Part shown: piece by piece, positions 37,681-51,300 of the stretch
How positions within the stretch are numbered: position 1 is the stretch's first letter
Layout: every line of letters begins with the position of its first letter
NCBI GenBank assembly: GCA_014338405.1
Contig: JTDE01003476.1
Location: 3,821 to 67,820, forward strand
Length of the DNA: 64,000 bases
Direction of reading: 5' to 3'
Source of the DNA: Paragonimus skrjabini miyazakii
Lineage: Eukaryota > Platyhelminthes > Trematoda > Plagiorchiida > Troglotrematidae
Notes under the pieces: generated by a model
Databases searched by the model: none
The model's input: the letters and a program-made list of their open reading frames with translations, nothing else
What the model was told of the DNA's origin: nothing
Made by a program: the position numbers and the translations under genes

Positions 37681-38970
37681 CATATAACTGATTCTTTTGC
37701 ACCACTGTAACACTGGCCAACAAAAGTGGCATATTTGATTTGGACCGTGTCAGTCTATAGCGGTAATATATGAACATACCTATTTATCAGCACTCCTCAA
37801 CTTAAATTTGAAAGCATATTTAGTATTGGACAGTTTTTGCGTTGTCTACTGTATACTTTCTTTTTCGTTTTCTAAGTAGTGTTTTGATTTGGTCATATTA
37901 CAGTGGAATATAATTTGTACGACTAGAGAGCCTGTTCATTCGGATTCCACACGCCTGGTATCAGCATAGAAGTTTGAAATCGACTAAATAAACATCAGTA
38001 GATAACCTACAACTGTGTAGACAGGGTACTGTGAACCAGTGAAAGTGACTTGCAAGCCTTATGCTTTATTTCTTTGTGTCATAAAACAGTCCTGGATTCC
38101 ACGCAAACTTTCATGTTGGCCTAACAGTGATCAGTAGTTCAACCTAGTCAGTGTCCTCGTCTGGAGCGAAAAGTCTATGGTAGATATGTGACGAACTTCC
38201 TAGACGGTTTCAGTGAGTATATCTTTCAAGCAGTAGAAAATAGTTTATTCGAAATTATGTTCTCGAGATCCTGTGTGAAATTACACTTTTCATCATGATC
38301 GAAATCGAATGTTAAATTAGATCTGTTTCACTTTAAGAAACAGATTTACAGAACCAGAAAAACCGTGCGATGGTGTACAGTTTGAAGTGAAAATGCCAGA
38401 TAAGATCTATAATCAGTTTAAACTGTTCAACACTTCTATCCCTATTATAAACGTTACTTTTGCTGGATGTATTACCTATCGAAGTATTAAAATACCATTA
38501 AGGTTGGGTGAAAAATTCGTCCTCTTCTCATATTTGATCACCCAATAAACTGACTGTAGATGATTGTTGATATTACAACACGTTGCAGTCAATAGCATAT
38601 TTGCATTTACCGGATAGCCAGATGCTACCAAAAATCTTGCTTTTAGTTGTGTTTCTATTATGGCATTGTTTTATGTAAACAACTTCCCTCAGTGCCATTG
38701 AAAAAAGTAGTGGTTCTTGCCATCATGGCATTTAATTACTCAATCGTACGTACGATTGGTGTATTGAGCAATCTGCCCGTTATAATGATTTGTTTTTTTG
38801 AAAACTTTCTAACTCTTAAACGAACCATGGTTTAATTGTCACAATATATAGAGAATACATTAGAATTTTCTTGGCTGAAGTCTACCGTTATTATTTGCTA
38901 AGGACTTCAAAACTACCTCAAGACTGTAAGACTGGCCAAATAAAGCCCATGGTGTCTGTGAGGACAGTGG
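37681..38970. other. Distal 3' flank of gene B
   Basis: AT-rich sequence with no recognised gene. Confidence 0.45.
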
Positions 38971-38976
38971 TTTATT
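38971..38976 (-). promoter_or_regulatory. Candidate poly(A) signal of gene B
   Basis: AATAAA on the - strand, about 275 nt past the gene B stop codon. It is a reasonable distance for a 3' UTR, but AT-rich sequence makes chance matches common. Confidence 0.35.
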
Positions 38977-39249
38977 AATTTTCTTTTTATATTGTAGAAA
39001 AATTATTTGCAACATAAGTCTCAATGATTGAACCTAAAGAGAAGGGTGTTGGCAAATGCATATATTTTGAAGGAACTCGGTTGTTTTTCTTGAAAAAATC
39101 AGAAACTTATAAACAACTATCTAGTTAACCTGTTAAGTGATACAACGTTCACATTAATTTCACATTAGTTTATAGAGTAAGTAGAAATGAAATCATATTC
39201 TGAATCAATAAATTTTGAAAATTTTAAATAACAATATAAAATCTTGTCC

Positions 39250-39374
39250 TCAGGCGACTTCTGCTTCATTCGAAGTGTTTATCTGTTCCAGAGTAACATC
39301 GCTTGTTTCTGGCACACACTTGTAGACAAACACAATTGCCAGTGATGTTATGGCAGCGTATAAGAAATAGGCTC
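39250..39374 (-). CDS. SLC2A13: Gene B exon 9 (helix 12, stop)
   Basis: A 125-nt terminal exon encoding helix 12 (YFLYAAITSLAIVFVYKCV), PETSDVTLEQINTSNEAEVA and TGA at 39252-39250. Confidence 0.9.
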
Positions 39375-42300
39375 CTGGAAAGCAAAATATTGCGGCATAT
39401 GTTGAAAACGGACTTGAGAAACATTGAATAACCAATTTCCAAGATGCCAAGTCAGAAAGCTCTGATTTATGAAAACATTAAACATTTTGGATGTATTCAT
39501 ATACTTCGGTAAATTCTGTCGATTCGTTTAGAAAGCATTGATGGTTTATTACGTTCGACCCTTCTACACGAACATTTAGAAGCTGAAAACATTTAACAAC
39601 CTGCTGTGGTCTGCATCAAACGTTCACATTTGCTAGGCAGTGAAAGGTGGTCCACTGAAATACTCAGAGAACCGGTATACTTAGTGAGTGGTTCGCGGAT
39701 TCAAGAACAATTACGCCGGCAAGTAAGGGCAAAAGATTAGGTATGAACGATGTTTGTTGATGTTACTTTCAGCCGCAGCAGATGCAAGATTTTAAAATCT
39801 TGAATAGAAAATCAAACAACATAACTGGAAAACAATTGTTTCTGTGCTGATTGGCGTTCAGGACATTGAAGTTGCGTACCGTTCTTAAGTGGCACCATCG
39901 TCAACTTTCTGCTGATCGTCCCCAACTGTTGACTGGAAACAAAACCTTCAGCCGGTTAAAAATCCTCGATTATAAGACCAAAACTAGACACAGTCTGATT
40001 TTGATGCTATTTTAACACAATGAGCCCCCGACGAACATAGATGAAAACTCACAAGCAAGGCTTTTTTGTCATCCTGCAGTAACCCACTTACCTATGAACC
40101 TATTATTCATAAGCTAATGTAGGTAAACTTTTAGATGTGCACGTCTGTCTCATGCAATTTAGGACCAACACGTCAATGGTCAACTTAACGGCTTAGTTAG
40201 AACGTGGCCGGTTTCGAACTTCAGTTCGGAGCGGAAACGTGCATCAGTAATGAGCTCAATCAGGAGTTGCTGTAGTACTTATATCTTCTGTTTGAAAGAA
40301 GCTATTTGGAAGATTATCCTAAATACAAAACCACCATCGACTGGCAGAGGTTTCAATCAAATTAACTAGGTAGCCGACTGCTCACCATTAAAAATAGAAT
40401 TAATCAATAAACTGGATAAACAGTTAATTGCAAAAGCAGTGTGGGCTCATGCAATAAAAAGTTACGAAACGAATCGGATCGCACAGATAGAAGTTAACTC
40501 AATCTTGAAAGGAGAGGTGGAGAGCTTATAGGACTTTAGCAGTCAACAAAGCATTGTTTAACAATGAGGTCGACTTAATTCATAGTGCAGTGGTTCGCAC
40601 TTGGTGGGTTTGGCTTAAAAACACTGACTTGCCTCCCAGAAAAAACCACCCAGATAAAAACTAATTCGCGAACATCAGGGAGTAGATTCAAACTGAGAGG
40701 GACGGAAGTGGATCTGGGCCGTAAAACATAAAAGAACACTAGTTTTAATAAGCTACAACGGTATTCGGCGAGCATTTGTTGTTCCGGCTCAATGTAATTC
40801 TGATTTGTGGACAGTGAACGAGTGAGATATGGCTGCATCAATGATAAGAATCTGCGTTTCTGGCTGTCTTTCGAAGAGTATAAGAAAAAATGTCCTCACA
40901 TAAATAAAGAATTATTTGATAGGAGTAAGTTTTCAGACTGATTATTTAAATTGTCAAACCCGTGTTTTATTTTGGAATTGGTGGAAGTTTCCAAATTGAC
41001 GTTTCACATCAAATACGTCTTTGACATGCTTAACTACAGTAGTGTTTTGAAATCATGCTTTGAAGCGTAGCAACTTAAAATGGGACGGGATGTCACTTTA
41101 AAGGATCCCGAAACCTATAGAAACCTGAGGTGGTCTTAATTCTGCAGCCAGTGAATAAAACGCAATTAATGAGTCAATCTTGGAAATCCTAAATGAACAG
41201 AAATACACGCTGTATTTATGGCGAAATTGAGAAGGTTTATTCTATTCAGTGTGGCTGAAACCATACCTGTAATCCAGAAAACATAGGAACTACCAAACCT
41301 GTAATATCTTGTGAGGATGTTATGAGATGAAGTGGGCAATCACATTGTGGCAAATCGTGAACGATGGTAAACAAACTGAAATTACTCACCAAAACCATGC
41401 TAATTAAAAATACACTCCTGTATCAGCTTTTCGATAACGTTTATTGCCAATGAGGAACACGCCATGAGCCAAAAGTGTAGATAATCCTGCATTGGAAAGT
41501 ATTAGATATAAGCATGTTGTCAGGTAACGATCTGCCGTTCCGTAGTGAACCAATAATGTGGGTCCACTAACAGCTACATTAAGAGCTCCACACGATAGTC
41601 TCTCATAAAGGAAAGAGGCCATCGGGTGTCTCTTAGTTGCTTGATTTCAATTGTTTTGGCTGCTTAAATACAGCTAAACGATCGATGCAGTTAACGAACT
41701 CTCCCCAACAGCCGTACACAAAGTAAGATGGTTACAAGATTTTTGCGGATATAGGGAAGTTGTGGTTAAATCCGTGATAAACCGAGCAGATCTTTAGTGA
41801 AACAAGTGAAGTCATCCAGTAACGGCACATGCTTTGTCCACAGGGTAACATGTTCAGAGCTCAACTGATGAGACGTTGAATGTGGTCAGATTTCTGTTTG
41901 AGCTATGTGGCTCACACAAAACAGCAATTCGTCACAGTTTATATTTCTAAAATGTTAATTAGTATAAATCAAAGGGGGAAATTCCCTACGATACCCTAAT
42001 GGACAGGTAATTTAGCACTAGCGGAAGTAAGCTGACGCAGAACAAATTTAGTATGAAACTGTGATTAGACTTATGAGCAAGTAGTTAGGGTAATCCACTC
42101 TAATACATAGATTATCTGGTATTTACTGATTCTAAAATGGAGTCGTTTTTCTTAAAACATGGTCAATCAAGTTTGATATATATCAAACACGGATGAGTGT
42201 GAACGCTGTGATAAAATAGACGAGACATGAATTTGCTGTTCGATAGCAGTGACTGGCGGTTGGTGTTAATGACCACACAAATATGCATAGAACAAACTGC

Positions 42301-45300
42301 AGTTCGAAACTGAGAGATGGAAAAAGTAAAGCAAAAATTGCTTCTCGAAAACCTTGTGTTTGCGTTCAAAGCGCAACACTGTGGTGTTTAAACCTTTTAG
42401 CAAGAAACTACTCGCAAGTGAGACTAAGGAAGCCTATGCGTGACAGCATAACGGCCACCATCGGTACTGTGTTTTTTTCGTTAAGCAGACAAGTCGGACA
42501 AACGGCAACATTCAAACCATTGAAACTGATTGGTCATCATATCTCAAAATGTTTCTAAGTAGAGATCCAATACGTGGTCAGGAAATGTGTCCGAGAAGTG
42601 AATGTGATCTGTCGTTTCTAGGTTAATGCTATCCCAAAGATGTTGCCTGTTGGGAGAGACTACCGATGAGGCAACTTCTCATTCTTGAAACTTCTTTAGT
42701 TTATGAGTCTCGTCTACGGAAATCGAGGCGATGGTTGCCAGGAACAAACCCCACTCAAGAACGACGGCCGAAATGGAATACTTTTGGGGCAGATTCGTTT
42801 TTGGTATGAGAAAAAGCCAGAGATACACGGAATAACTTGACACCGCATATGGTAAAAAATCAGCCTGTTCTATGTGAACTCTTTACATCATTTTTGGTCG
42901 GGTTTGTCAACCACTAGAAGTTTGTTGGTTTACCGGATTGGTGATAAACAAATTCTGTGATAGACTACGTTTTTTCAATAAGGTCAAGTTCCACTACTCC
43001 TGCAAGCTCGATAACCCTTAATTAGAAGGTTAAAAGACACTATTCACTATGGTGAAATGCACATAACCTTCTACATGCCTTGTAGTTTTCTGTTTGGATT
43101 TACATTATATTGCTCTGAAGTTTCTTCGCATGGGACATTATGTCGAGCGCCGCTTTGAGAATGAGCATACGGAGATATACAAGCATACAAAGAAATCCCA
43201 CAATGGTCACAACGGACTGTTCGGTTTCGATGACAGGTTTCGTGCTGTATATTCCACTAAAGTCCTGCATGGCTAACCGTCATTTCCTATGTACAAGGAG
43301 CACCATTATCTAAACTATATTATATGCTATTCAGCAGGTGACAAGGTGAAATTTGCATACTCGTCTGAGGCATGACTTCTGACAGGTCTGTTTAAAATTC
43401 AAAAGTTTAAAACGGTTTCCAGTCCTCTGAAAATTCAATTTCATCAACCAAATCCTGTAAGGCTTATACCCTTCAGTTTGTGACTCGTCGAATGCAGAAT
43501 TGGCTTTGAAGAGCGCTTGAGCCAAAGAATACACAAGAGCTCACAAATATTCCTATCCACCAAACCACACAGGTCAACGTTTAGGTTGTTCTGGTAAGCA
43601 CTTAGCTACTGGAAGATGTTCCGGCTCAAATGAAAAATATACTATATCATCTGTCCCCACCACGACATTCAGCGGTCTTAGAATAACTCCGTGTTATTCG
43701 TTCCTTGATGAGGTAAAATATATGCATGTTGATAAATTTCTGTATATGTCTGTGCTTCATCTTCAATGATGGTCGTTCCTGTATATGTCGACAGAAAGAA
43801 AACAGTGTAAAATGGCTGTTCTTGGTAGTTGTGAATTGGGCACACAAACGATCAAAAAGTGGTGGAGAAACTCAAAGGACCACAACAAGATTATCCATGT
43901 GGAAGTCGATAATCGTTTGGGTAGAACATTTCAGTAGTCCATTATAAAACTGCATGTCCGATGTTTCTCAAATATTTGAATGATGGCATTAAGTTAAAAC
44001 ACAAACGGTGACACGAACCGGTGCCTCACGATGAGTAAAGCAAAACATTTGCTGGACACATCTACTGCTAGCCCTACAGGTCATATCGAACCAAAAAAAG
44101 GTTTCCAATCGCAGTGAAATCTGTCACACTTCAACTATTATTGATCGGAACGTTAGGCAACAATACGCTGAACTGGTCATGCTCAAATGTATATCTTTCC
44201 CAAGTCGAATCGCTGGAAGAAAAGCACGAAGGTCAGGTGTACTCGCTCTCACGAACACAGTTCCGTGGTTTACGCCTTTCAAATAACACTCAGTTTCACT
44301 GACTGTGTGTGGCTCATCTTAGTTGACTAGATAAATTCAATACTTATTGCTAGAATAACCGAATGTGGTTGAGAACAATCATACATTCAAACACAGTCAC
44401 CTGCAAATAATGAATCTCAATAAACTAACCATTTCCAAGTCAGGTTTAAGCCATCAAAATGAATCAGCTTACCTTGCCTTGTAATCGCCTCTGTTAGAGA
44501 GAGGAAAGTGAGGCTAACTAGCACGTTCACAATCCAATTTGTACCGGTGGCACAAGCGGCCCCAGTGCTCCGAGCCCATGTTGGATAAAGTTCCGAGTTG
44601 ATGGTCCATGGGAGTGAGGCCATGCCTGGTTGAAATGAGGCCAGATACATTATCAGACCGAGTATGGTCAACCATCCGTAGGATGTAGGGCAATGGTCAA
44701 AAGCCCATACTGCTTCATGTTTTGCTGAACTCTGCAAAATACATTTTATTATGATGAACACTTTTATGATTGTGATTAAATAATTTCTCAGTTTAAAAAA
44801 AAGTTCATCAACACCTTGTTCGGATGTCCAAATTAACACTAACGGATCACTTGATCAAGACATAAAACGCTACGATTCACTAAGTCGTCACGCTTACTTT
44901 CACAGTTTGAGAAATCCCAATTGCGAATAAAAATCTAGCAAAATATTCAGTATCGTTTCCGTCTTGGAAAGTTAATGAACTTAAGATAATTCAACATAAA
45001 ACCTCCGTTTGCCAGTTGCAGTAAAGAAATAAAAGGTCACAAAAGGAAGAATATCATAAACAACTCTGATAATTAATATGCACATTCAGACAACCTAAGC
45101 TTACCGAAAATAGCTTACCTCATTCGAACAACGACCGTAAGATGAGAACTCAGCAAATTTATCTGGTGCCGGTAAACAAGATCCGTTGACGACACGCCCT
45201 CCGTCCTGATTGTAGCAGAACCCGCACATGCTGGTTCGCATACAAACATCACACGTGGAACTGGAAATGGCAAAATGAAAGCATAATAGGTCTGATCATT

Positions 45301-48300
45301 CTACGAGAGAAAACATTCGGCAAGTTTTGCATATCGTCCGGAAAACAACAAGCTTAGATGTGTTTTTTACAAGAAAAATTCTGTTTGCTGGGTACACGGA
45401 TTTATTTGGCATGGTAAACTATCGGAAGGCGTTCTAATTTAGCTAGCTTATTATATTATGTTCACCTCTCGACCAGAAAACTTTTTTCCATGTTTATTTA
45501 TTTCAGACAACAAAAAGCAATGAAAGAATCACTTGACACATAACGCTTTGGGGTATACGCAAAATATTCGACCCCTGATATCAGTACTGCAAAATGTGCT
45601 GAAAATTGATTGCCAAGCTAGTCCACTGTTTAATACAGAGATGAATGAGATTTCATAGATGAACAACCTACGCACAGGAAGTGTATACTTACGCGTTCAC
45701 ACAATTGCTTGGCGGAAATCCAGGTGGGACTGGTTCAAGCACTGTAACTGGTGCCGACGTACACGCGATTATTTGGAAACTGATCCCAAGCACTATCAAA
45801 CTGATCAAGACACCACTGAGGCTGCACAAAAGCAGCGTACGACGCCGAAATCGCGATATTAACCACGGACTGATTAGGCAAAATGCACAATTGGCCGAAG
45901 CGACCACGGCGGCCATCCAGACCACAGTTGTATCTCGACTTTTCGCATCAGAGCTCGATCCCACACCGGCCATTGATATAATGCTGGCACTGTAGTACAT
46001 GACGGTATTGATGCCAACTAGCTGTTGGAATAGTTGTAGACAACAGCCGACCATGAGCGCGCGTCGAGTAGATGGCTGCCGGAGCATGCGCGCGATCGTC
46101 AGCTGATGGCAGAACTTGTTGCCTTCGGCATGCATTGGAACTGGTGGTTGAAACGTGAAATGGTAGACGTATACTTCGAATTCAACAGTAGTTTAGCCTT
46201 TCCTGGAACTAGTGGGAAAATACTCGGTTTTTTGCGTAGCTATGGATTTTTGGACTCAAGTGTGCTTAGCTTGATGAAAGTAGGCTGTGTGTTGTTTTTC
46301 CGTTGAAGAAAATCATGACAAACAACTGCTTATCAACAAATCAATACAGTTATGTCGGTTCGAAGAAGTTAAAAGAGTGGGCAAAATGACAACTCACTCG
46401 TCTGCTTTACTTAGGCGCACTTACCCAGGGGCAACATTACGCAGCTGACTCACCAAATCTCCCCTGTCAACACTAAACCTGAAAAACAAACTACTGCAAA
46501 CACAGCCACCGATTTTTACTCAGTCCCTTGCTTTTGTATAGCAGATTGTGTAAGTCGCACGACGAGTTGTGTATACAAACGGATCAAGGACTCTCACCCA
46601 GCTTGAGTCAGGCCAGTTCCGATCAAGTCTATGAACAGTGCTACCGTTACGCATCGGTTTAGTACTTATCATTAGGTTGAACCCAATCCAGCACCTCGCG
46701 TAGTCTACACAATTCCCGTCATCCACCCCAACTTGGTTAGACGACGGAAGCTAGTTACTGCTGAATCGGTCGCTATTCGATTATGCAGTCCCATTTTTCG
46801 TCCTTAGAAAAGCTTTGTTCAAACCCTGCAGTTGCCGTGACGAAAGGTCACACCTTCAGTCTGAATATTCAACCACACTGCGAACGACAACGCTGTGACG
46901 TAATGGCGGATGGGGCCGCAGACCACATCTCATAGCCACTGATGAATCGTCGTCTGCGTGACTAATCTATAGATTTTTGGATTTTTTTGACGCAAGAACA
47001 TTTTGCTAAACCTCAATGTGTTGTTGTCTTACCGTTTTTTGTCTTGTTGAACCTACATAATTGTATGGATCTGATGAAGAGTTGTCGAAAACGATTGTTC
47101 ATCACGGTTTTCCTCTATGACCTATCGGGAATTTTGTGACAAATTCACTTCGTTTCGTGATGGAAGGTGTTATACCCCGTATTCAGAAGTGTGTATTTCA
47201 AATCTGGTTTTAGTTTCTTCACATACGTTAATTCTACCAGGAAATGACATGTCTTTCCATTTTTAAAAATTCTTACGAACTAATAGTTTTGGTAATCTGG
47301 CCTACGTGAAAGACACTAATTCTGTCCGTTTTATCTGTGCATTTTAGTGGAGTAATTATTATAGTTTGCCTACAAGCAGTAAGGTAGATTGCATAATTCA
47401 GATGAGACCCAATTGCGAAAAATCTGGACTTCAGTCGGATTCGAACTAGCAATAGTAACAGCATGTCCAAAGGTGACAAGCGCTCTACCAGCTGATCTGT
47501 GAAGATATACCTATAGTTCAGAAGTTTATCAGTTAGACTCAGCCGGTAAACCAATTACCCCGTCTGGGCACGCCGTTTCTTTCACCGGTTCGAATCATGC
47601 TGATGCCAAGATTTTTCCCAATTGGATCTCATCTGAAAAAGAACAATGTTTAAAATGAATGCAGAGTTAATTTTACAAACTACTTTTGCGGCATCTCAGG
47701 ACCATCAAAAGTGCATCGCGCAGTGTGCCGTAAACCTAATACTAGTCATTCCTATGTTCCAACAATCCAGATTTTCGGCACCCTCCCTTATCTGGCTTAT
47801 TTGTCAGTTTCATCACTCACCGTTCGACTTTTGTTTCACGGTCCACTGTCAAGTAGTTTAAGTTTAGTTAGGAATGCACGTGTTACCATAATATTGCCTA
47901 GACTAGCTCTAAAAATGGCACATGGTCCACTACTCGTTGTTCTATACAAACTGACCGATAAAAAACTGGTTCTAAACCAGTGGTCCAACTACCCGAAACA
48001 TATCATAGTTGTAATGCTATACTATTTAGGATGTTACCGCTCATGCCAGGATGCGATCATTACCAGTATCAGAATTCGGTGACAGCGGAATTTGCAATTC
48101 GTGTCTCTGTGCGCAAAACCAGCTCGGTCAGCCCCTTCACTTCTGTTGGCCACTGACATCCAGACCATTCAAATACTAGGCAATCAGGAGCCACCGAACA
48201 CACATGAGCGTGCGTCCCAATCCCTGCTAGTTCCACGCATTTACGAATGGACCATTCTTTTCAACTAGGTTGCAATACACCTTATTGCCTGTTGCGTTTA

Positions 48301-51300
48301 CATAATTACTTGACTCATTTCAACTCCTTTTGAAATCATTCATTTTTTATACTTTTGAACGTTAATTGAAAACGACTGGATCCTGTTTAATAAAAGTGAC
48401 CTCTCAACAAAACATAGGCGGTTTAATACAATTATTGACTACTGAATCACATTGTGTAACTATGTGGGTTGTTATCTTCACGAGTGGTGTGTGGAATAGC
48501 ATGATAAAAATGTTTCAGTGGAATACACTGTGTGATCTTGGACAACTCATTGAACTATAAATGCAGTGAGACATAGCACAGCTTTGTGAAAATCACTTAC
48601 AACCAAGGTCAGACTGCAGTTTGCTGTTTTACACCTGTACGAAAAGCTGGAGTGCTGTTCCAAAAACCAGTACTTAATGTATTGTATGCAGACAGTAATC
48701 GATAATCACTTCTAGTGACCATATGTTTTTCGATTTTCAGACGCTGCTAACAATTTAACATCACAGCAATTGGATTGACTTGTTCCGTTGATTACTCAAA
48801 TACCACAAAATGACTGAAATAACTTGTGCACTCAATAAATTCGATCGTGGAAGTAAGATGAAACGTAGCCATATCAAATGTTCACTAACGAATACTGAGT
48901 CGTGATAGTATTCGTGTCGATTTCAAACCTCAGTTACTAAGCAAAATATATTATCCTATGAGTGCAACTTCAAAAAATGAACCGATTTCCATCCCTAACA
49001 TAGATTTTGTCAATTTTCCTTAACTTCACTATCGGTTGTCGTCAAATAATGGATTAGTTTCTGCAAGTAAAAATTATTTATTTTTCAACTTTGTTAAATC
49101 GCAACACAGTTAACTTTGATCAAGATAACGGGGAGACGTAAATCACGTGATGCTCTCCGCAGTACCATTTCATGCATTCTGTTTACACATGGACATGTAA
49201 GTAATTTTACACACTAAGATAAGGTCCAATAGGACGGAAATAATGGCTTAAGGGATTAGTCAGACATACACGAAAATGAAGATTAAACAAATGGGGATGC
49301 TGACTACCAGAGCAGCCGACACGTCAACACAAATTGTTTGTGAACACACAGGGGAATTATGACGTCTGTTAGCCGAAACCACAGCAAACTGGAAGATGCA
49401 TTTCCGGTGGCTTCGAAAAATCGCGGTGAATGCATCAAAAACCTTGATTCTGTGTCCAGTTTGGATTATGTGTTTTGCTACTGATGACACTGTGTGCCGT
49501 CCATCGGCCTCTATACACGCGCCTGTTTCCAGATTTCTAGCCTGCAAATGATCTACTTTCCCAGAAGAATCAAGCATACTTATAGATACCCTGCAGACCA
49601 CGGGGTACCCCTTGCAATTTATAAAAAAATGTAGCAATCTCATTACCCCGAGGATACAGGAAAAAACGGTACCAAAGAAGATGGTGTTCTTAGAACTCCC
49701 GTTTCTAGGTGATGGTTGGTCAACAATGACAAACAGAAGTCTAACAGCTGCTGTACGCAGATTTCATAATGCTGTAAACTATGTATAATACAGCGAACCG
49801 AAGCCTTATCAGTCCCCCCGGCTGAGAACAAACAGCCTACGATTGTCACATCCCAATGTTTATACAAACAGTTCTATAGTTACAGTATGAGCTACATAGG
49901 GAGGACGAACCGACCGCTATCCTCTCGTGTCAGGAAGCATGCTCCCAAGTGGCTGGAAACACAACTGGAAACGACAGGCGCGTGTATAGAGGCCGATGGA
50001 CGGCACACAGTGTCATCAGTAGCAAAACACATAATCCAAACTGGACACAGAATCAAGGTTTTTGATGCATTCACCGCGATTTTTCGAAGCCACCGGAAAT
50101 GCATCTTCCAGTTTGCTGTGGTTTCGGCTAACAGACGTCATAATTCCCCTGTGTGTTCACAAACAATTTGTGTTGACGTGTCGGCTGCTCTGGTAGTCAG
50201 CATCCCCATTTGTTTAATCTTCATTTTCGTGTATGTCTGACTAATCCCTTAAGCCATTATTTCCGTCCTATTGGACCTTATCTTAGTGTGTAAAATTACT
50301 TACATGTCCATGTGTAATCAGAATGCATGAAATGGTACTGCGGAGAGCATCACGTGATTTACGTCTCCCCATTATCTTGATCGTAGTTAACTTAGTTTCT
50401 TTGGAATAAGTTACGTTAAACCTGTTTCCGATTATTTTTCTATCATTTTCACCCAATTTGTGATGGTTATCAAGTAGAACTGATAGCTGTCACTCTATAG
50501 TCCGTACATATGAAGATAAATTCACCTAATTTTTCCTGTCTTTTTGTAGCGTGTATATATATATATATATGATACAACATCCCTGTAAAAACTGAGATAA
50601 ATCGCGTTTCACTAAAGATAACTGATTTCCATAATTTCTTTTGCCGGCACGTTTATATGGCTTCAAGCGACGACCAGGTTCACATCAATGAAAAGGTAAA
50701 CAAAAACACGACTAACTGATAAATAACTAATACGATTTTTTCACCGTTAACACCACAAACGAGCTGCGGTTTACTAGCACCGGTCAGACTGATTCAGTAA
50801 GACCTTGACAGTGTGCTCTACAGATTAATTGGTCGCACGAGAACACGGTAGTTCAACCGCATGACAGGATTCTGTCCAAACTCACAAATATGGGCGATAA
50901 ATGCTTGCAAAGAATATTTTTAACTGTCCTACACCATCTAAAATGAACGGTACTTATGACTGTTCATATAGCTGATCTTATTTATCCTGTCGAAACTCCA
51001 ATCCTGCACTAAATCGGTTAGCCCAAGACACTATAGTGGAATACTACACAGGCCAATACTCAACATGGGCAATATTGTTACTGTACAGTGATTAGCGGAA
51101 TTTCCAAAGTCAACTGGAAAAGGACTAACTAATTGAAATGTTGAAGGTATATTTTAAATTGTGGATTTCATCTCAAAGCTCAAAATAATACACAGCCAAA
51201 TGTTATTTTTTGACGTGTTTTTCCAGTATATTAATGTTACGTTCATCGAAGTTAACAGTTTTCTGTGCGATTACATTGCAATTCATTCGATTAATGTTGG

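Noticed and set aside
47071..47090. Hammerhead ribozyme-like core (CTGATGA then GAAA) near possible Penelope-related sequence
   Set aside because: The 9 nt between the two core boxes cannot form a helix II, and no helix I/III partners with a cleavage site were found.
47430..47505. A functional tRNA gene on the - strand
   Set aside because: Box A and box B are good, but the acceptor stem does not pair and the sequence is part of a repeated SINE-like unit with an inverted partner.
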